Shown here: positions 5,611 to 9,114 of the stretch, piece by piece | How the letters are laid out: each line of letters opens with the position of its first letter | How positions within the stretch are numbered: position 1 is the stretch's first letter | NCBI GenBank assembly: GCA_002732675.1 | Contig: NVRR01000115.1 | Coordinates: 1 to 9,114, forward strand | From: Sneathiella sp. | GTDB taxonomy: Bacteria; Pseudomonadota; Alphaproteobacteria; Sneathiellales; Sneathiellaceae | Length of the DNA: 9,114 nucleotides | Reading direction: 5' to 3' | Position numbers and translations under genes: made by a program | Notes under the pieces: generated by a model | What the model saw: only the letters and a program-made list of their open reading frames with translations | Database searches by the model: none | What the model was told of the DNA's origin: nothing

Positions 5611-6312
5611 ATGAAAACGCCAGACATTGTAAATGACGAAAAATGGATTTCAAAACGCCGGGAGTTGCTGGCGCGGGAAAAAGAATTTACCCGGATGCGC
5701 GATGAATTGAGCGCGGCGCGGCGCGACATGCCCTGGGTTCCGGTAGCAGAGGATTATCAGTTCGATAGTAACGACGGCCCGGTTCGCTTGAGCGAGCTGT
5801 TTGGCCCTCATAGTCAGCTGGTGGTCTATCATTTCATGTACGGCCCGGACTGGGAAGTCGGCTGTAAAAGCTGTTCTTTCTGGGCGGATAGCTATGACGG
5901 CATTGATGCCCATTTGGCGGCGCGGGACGTCGCTTTAGTCGCCATTTCGCGCACTAGCATGGACAAGATCAATGCGTTCAGAGATCGGATGGATTGGTCC
6001 TTTAAGTGGGTCTCGTCGCTAAATAACAGCTTTAATTTCGATTATCATGTGTCCTTCACTGACGAGGATCAGGCAAGCGGTAAAAGCCTGTATAATTTCG
6101 CCGAAAACCCCATTGGTATGGATGAATTGCCCGGTTTCAGTGTTTTTGTGAAAGCGGCGAATGGTCAGCTTTACCATAGCTACTCTACCTACAGTCGCGG
6201 GCTCGATTTAATGAATACGGCCTATAACATCCTTGATCTAGTGCCGAAAGGCCGGGATGAACAGGATCTTCCCCATAAGATGTCATGGCTCAAATTAAAG
6301 GATCAATATTAA
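5611..6312 (+). CDS. DUF899 thioredoxin-like protein
   Basis: This 233-residue protein of the DUF899 family belongs to a thioredoxin-like superfamily. The N-terminal helix KWISKRRELLAREKEFTRMR is followed by ELSAARRDMPWVPV, FGPHSQLVVYHFMYGPDWEV and a CxxC pair at Cys85/Cys88 (GCKSCSFWAD) at the position of a thioredoxin-type active site. Further family stretches are AISRTSMDKINAFRDRMDW, GFSVFVKAANGQLYHSYSTY and the ending DLPHKMSWLKLKDQY. A redox role, possibly peroxide handling or thiol-disulfide exchange, is suggested by the CxxC but has not been generally proven. AGGAG (5600-5604) precedes the ATG by six bases. The 28-bp gap after the AHSA1 gene makes co-transcription with the ArsR-controlled pair likely. 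The protein appears complete. Confidence 0.88.
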   Translation: MKTPDIVNDEKWISKRRELLAREKEFTRMRDELSAARRDMPWVPVAEDYQFDSNDGPVRLSELFGPHSQLVVYHFMYGPDWEVGCKSCSFWADSYDGIDAHLAARDVALVAISRTSMDKINAFRDRMDWSFKWVSSLNNSFNFDYHVSFTDEDQASGKSLYNFAENPIGMDELPGFSVFVKAANGQLYHSYSTYSRGLDLMNTAYNILDLVPKGRDEQDLPHKMSWLKLKDQY

Positions 6313-6388
6313 GGGGCGGATCTTAAAGTACGGACGGAGCCCAAAAATCTTTCTGGGCAACGGCGCTGAACTTGGCGATAATCCCCCG

Positions 6389-8233
6389 ATGACATTGTTT
6401 TCTTCCTTAGGCTGGCGTATCCCCGCGGTGTTGGGCATTGTGCTCATCGCTGCTGGCTGGTTCGGGTATAATTTTACCGAGCGGTATTTCGTCGCGCAAA
6501 CGGCGGAGCAGAATAAGATTACGCTCCGCATTGCCGTTGCGGGTTTGCGCGGTGAGTTGCGACGTTATCAGCCCTTACCTGCCTTGATCGCCGACAAGGC
6601 GCTGATCAGACATTTGCTTGAGGCGCCGGAGAATGCGTTACTCTTAGATGAAGTCAATCACACCTTAAAGAATATTGCGGAGACAGTCAGCGCCTCCGAC
6701 GTTTATGTGTTGGACGCATCAGGATTGACGCTGGCGGCCAGCAATTTTGAAAAACCCAATACCTTTATCGGCCGGAATTACAGTTTTCGTCCCTATTTCA
6801 AGGCCGCGATGAAAGGTGAGCTTGGGCGTTATTTTGCATTCGGCATAGCGTCCTTCCGGCGCGGATATTATTTCTCATATCCTGTTCGAGAGCACGGTCA
6901 GATTGTCGGCGTTGTCGTGGTGAAGATCAATGTGGATGATTTCGAATCCGTTTGGCAAGGAAGCCAGAATCAGATTGCGGTAACGGATAGCAATGGCATC
7001 ATTTTTATGTCGAACCGCAAGGACTGGCATTTTAAGTCTTTGCAAAAACTGTCGGACGGTGACTTGGCTTTCATCGGTGAATCGCGGCAGTATCCGCTGG
7101 ACGTGATTGAACCTTTGGGCATCAAGGAATCACATGCCGGCCCTGAGGGAACGGAAATTCTGGTGATCGATGACGGCACCGAAGACGAAGCGTTTATTGT
7201 CCAGCAAATGCCCATGCGCGAAGCCGGCTGGACGGTCCATATCTTTTCACCGTTGGTTTTGGCCAGGGCTCCGACATATGTCGCGTTCTCTCTGGCTGTT
7301 CTTAGCGTGATGCTTGTCCTTCTGGCTGCGACTTTCTTGGCTCAGCGTCGCACCCGACTTATGGAACGGATCGCCGCCCAGAGGGAAGCACAGGATATGC
7401 TGGAAAATCGGGTCGCAGAGCGAACGGATGATTTAAACAAGGCCAACAAAAAACTACGAGAGGAGATTGAGGAGCGCCGCGCCGCTGAAGGGCAGTTGCG
7501 CCGGGCGCAATCGGATCTGGTTCAGGCAAGCAAGCTCGCAGCGCTTGGTCAGATGTCCGCGGCCTTGTCACATGAATTCAATCAGCCGTTAAGCGCCGTG
7601 AAATCCTATGCGGACAATGCAGCGACACTTTTGGATCGGGAGCGCGTGGGAGAAGCGCGTAGCAATATTACTCATATTTCGGCGCTGGTCGACCGTATGG
7701 CGGCGATCAGTAAGCATTTGCGGAACTTTGCGCGCAAACCGCAGGAAAAAATTGGGCCGATCCCTGTTGCAATGGTTGTCAATGACGCCATCGAGATTAT
7801 GTCCGGAAAATTGAAATCGAAGGCAATTCAGATCAATATTGAGCAGCCGGGCGTAGAACTGTGGGCCGTTGGCGGCCAGGTGCGCTTACAGCAGGTTCTT
7901 GTCAATCTGATCAGCAACTCATTGGATGCCATGGCCGATCATATGACGGAACCGTCGATTGATATTTCGACCCTGCAGCAAGGTGACCTTGTGCGCATTC
8001 TCGTGCGCGATCATGGCCCGGGATTGCGGCCGGATATCGCCGAGCAAATCTTTGACCCCTTCTTTACAACGAAGGGAATAAGCAAAGGGCTGGGCCTTGG
8101 GCTCTCAATTTCCTATAATATTATCGAAGATTTTGGCGGGAGGCTTAGCGTTTACAATCACCCGGAGGGAGGGGCCGTTATGTCTGTGGAATTAAAGGCT
8201 GCTTCCCGGCCGCAGGAGGTCGCGGCGGAATGA
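6389..8233 (+). CDS. dctB: C4-dicarboxylate sensor histidine kinase, DctB-like
   Basis: This 614-residue inner-membrane kinase has a first membrane helix at about 12-28 and a periplasmic dCache-type sensor domain at about 30-290 (YVLDASGLTLAASNF, FIGRNYSFRPYFKAAMKGE, YYFSYPVREHGQIVGVVVVKI). A second helix follows at about 298-318, then a long coiled coil at about 322-380. The H-box SAALSHEFNQPLSAVKSYAD has the phosphoacceptor His395. The ATPase domain shows the N-box (Asn506, Asn510), DHGPGL (541-546), DPFFTTK (556-562) and GLGLGLSI (567-574). The layout and H-box wording are those of DctB, which senses succinate, fumarate or malate. The stop overlaps dctD by ATGA. No strong Shine-Dalgarno precedes the ATG, but no better in-frame start exists. 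The ligand is inferred from the family. Confidence 0.9.
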   Translation: MTLFSSLGWRIPAVLGIVLIAAGWFGYNFTERYFVAQTAEQNKITLRIAVAGLRGELRRYQPLPALIADKALIRHLLEAPENALLLDEVNHTLKNIAETVSASDVYVLDASGLTLAASNFEKPNTFIGRNYSFRPYFKAAMKGELGRYFAFGIASFRRGYYFSYPVREHGQIVGVVVVKINVDDFESVWQGSQNQIAVTDSNGIIFMSNRKDWHFKSLQKLSDGDLAFIGESRQYPLDVIEPLGIKESHAGPEGTEILVIDDGTEDEAFIVQQMPMREAGWTVHIFSPLVLARAPTYVAFSLAVLSVMLVLLAATFLAQRRTRLMERIAAQREAQDMLENRVAERTDDLNKANKKLREEIEERRAAEGQLRRAQSDLVQASKLAALGQMSAALSHEFNQPLSAVKSYADNAATLLDRERVGEARSNITHISALVDRMAAISKHLRNFARKPQEKIGPIPVAMVVNDAIEIMSGKLKSKAIQINIEQPGVELWAVGGQVRLQQVLVNLISNSLDAMADHMTEPSIDISTLQQGDLVRILVRDHGPGLRPDIAEQIFDPFFTTKGISKGLGLGLSISYNIIEDFGGRLSVYNHPEGGAVMSVELKAASRPQEVAAE

Positions 8234-9114
8234 GTAAGGGCAAGGTTATCTTTGTTGATGATGATGAGCATCTTCGTATTGCCTCCAAACAGGCGCTGGA
8301 TCTAGCTGGCTATGACGTGGAATGCTTTGAGAGTGCGGAAGATGCTCTTGACTATCTTGGCAAGGATTTTGAAGGTGTGCTGGTCACCGATATTCGCATG
8401 CCGGGCATGGGCGGCATGGCGTTATTGCAGCATGCCATGGAAGTGGATATCGAACTTCCCGTGGTGCTGGTAACGGGGCACGGTGACGTCCAGCTCGCGG
8501 TTGAGGCGATGCGAAACGGCGCTTATGACTTCATCGAAAAACCTTTCGCCTCAAATTACCTGAGCGATGTGGTCGGCCGTGCCATTGAGAAGCGTAAACT
8601 TACTCTCGAGAACCGGAAACTCCGCTCTGCCGCCTCTGGACGGGATCAGCTGGAGGCGCAGCTGATGGGCCGCTCGAAAAGTATGATAGAGCTGCGTCAG
8701 CACATCCGCACCGTCGCCCAGGCCGACGCAGATGTGCTGATTGTCGGTGAGACGGGAACCGGAAAAGAAGTCGCGGCTCGGGCGTTGCATGCTGCCAGCG
8801 CCCGAAGTGGGCGGCCTTTCGTCGCCATCAATTGTGGCGCATTGCCAGAAGCCTTTATTGAAAGCGAACTGTTTGGACATGAAGTCAATGCATTTCCGGG
8901 CGCCATGCGATCTCGAATAGGCAAATTCGAACATGCGCGAGGCGGCACTATTTTTCTGGATGAAATTGAGACTATGCCCGTGGCCCTTCAGGTCAAATTA
9001 TTGCGTGTCGTTCAGGATCGAAGCATTACCCGGCTCGGCTCCAACGACCCCGTGGCTCTTGATGTGCGTTTCATCGCCGCCAGCAAGGCGGACCTGGAAG
9101 CGGAAGTGGCGGAC
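8230..9114 (+). CDS. dctD: C4-dicarboxylate response regulator, DctD-like sigma-54 activator (partial)
   Basis: The reading frame is open from ATG at 8230 to the right edge and gives 295 residues, lacking the rest of the AAA+ domain and the C-terminal DNA-binding domain. The receiver domain (about 4-120) has the acidic pocket Asp10-Asp12, the phosphoacceptor Asp54 (LVTDIRMPGM), Thr82 and Lys104 (IEKPF). A linker helix leads to the AAA+ domain with Walker A GETGTGKE (173-180), ESELFGHE, and Walker B GGTIFLDEIE (238-247). The loop that contacts sigma-54, normally GAFTGA, reads NAFPGA (220-225). The rest fits DctD: IGKFEHARGGT and RLGSNDPVALDVRFIAASKADLEAEV. AGGAGG (8214-8219) lies within the end of dctB, ten bases before the ATG. 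It should be phosphorylated by DctB and activate a C4-dicarboxylate transporter gene outside the window. Confidence 0.9.
   Translation, partial: MSKGKVIFVDDDEHLRIASKQALDLAGYDVECFESAEDALDYLGKDFEGVLVTDIRMPGMGGMALLQHAMEVDIELPVVLVTGHGDVQLAVEAMRNGAYDFIEKPFASNYLSDVVGRAIEKRKLTLENRKLRSAASGRDQLEAQLMGRSKSMIELRQHIRTVAQADADVLIVGETGTGKEVAARALHAASARSGRPFVAINCGALPEAFIESELFGHEVNAFPGAMRSRIGKFEHARGGTIFLDEIETMPVALQVKLLRVVQDRSITRLGSNDPVALDVRFIAASKADLEAEVAD

Noticed and set aside
6339..6358. Hairpin GCCCA...TGGGC between the DUF899 gene and dctB.
   Set aside because: The stem has only five clean pairs and no following T tract; it could be a weak structure but does not qualify as a terminator or riboswitch.

Overview
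The window looks like a chromosomal segment of an alphaproteobacterium with moderately high G+C. The basis is gene content: a DctB/DctD pair, an NsrR-type Rrf2 regulator, a group III truncated haemoglobin, an ArsR/AHSA1 pair and a DUF899 protein, together with tight ATGA-coupled operons. A genus cannot be named from the sequence alone. All genes from about 1.5 kb onward lie on the plus strand.

Left edge (1-1346): the last 50 codons of an unrecognised plus-strand gene run convergently into a strikingly AT-rich minus-strand gene, with 5 bp between the two stop codons. The minus-strand gene encodes a stand-alone Shedu-type (DUF4263) anti-phage nuclease with an N-terminal zinc ribbon. It appears to be a recent acquisition in a G+C-richer background and is the defence element of the window.

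Middle left (1549-4662): a DJ-1/PfpI-family protein is followed by a nitric-oxide-type regulon. This consists of an nsrR-like gene with a clear sigma-70 promoter overlapped by an NsrR-like palindrome, then a group III truncated globin, a DUF1971 cupin-like protein, an isoprenylcysteine-methyltransferase-family membrane protein and a SnoaL/NTF2-like protein. The first three genes overlap by ATGA, so they are almost certainly co-transcribed. The SnoaL-like gene has an in-frame amber codon followed by 18 further sense codons that read like the normal C-terminus of the family.

Middle right (4698-6312): an ArsR-family repressor gene is flanked by two near-identical 18-bp palindromes, one touching the -35 box and one covering the start codon, and its mRNA is probably leaderless. 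It overlaps an AHSA1/SRPBCC gene by ATGA. A DUF899 thioredoxin-like gene follows.

Right edge (6389-9114): a DctB-type sensor kinase overlaps, by ATGA, a DctD-type sigma-54 activator that runs off the window. This pair should sense C4-dicarboxylates and switch on a transporter lying outside the window. The sigma-54 contact loop of this DctD reads NAFPGA instead of GAFTGA.
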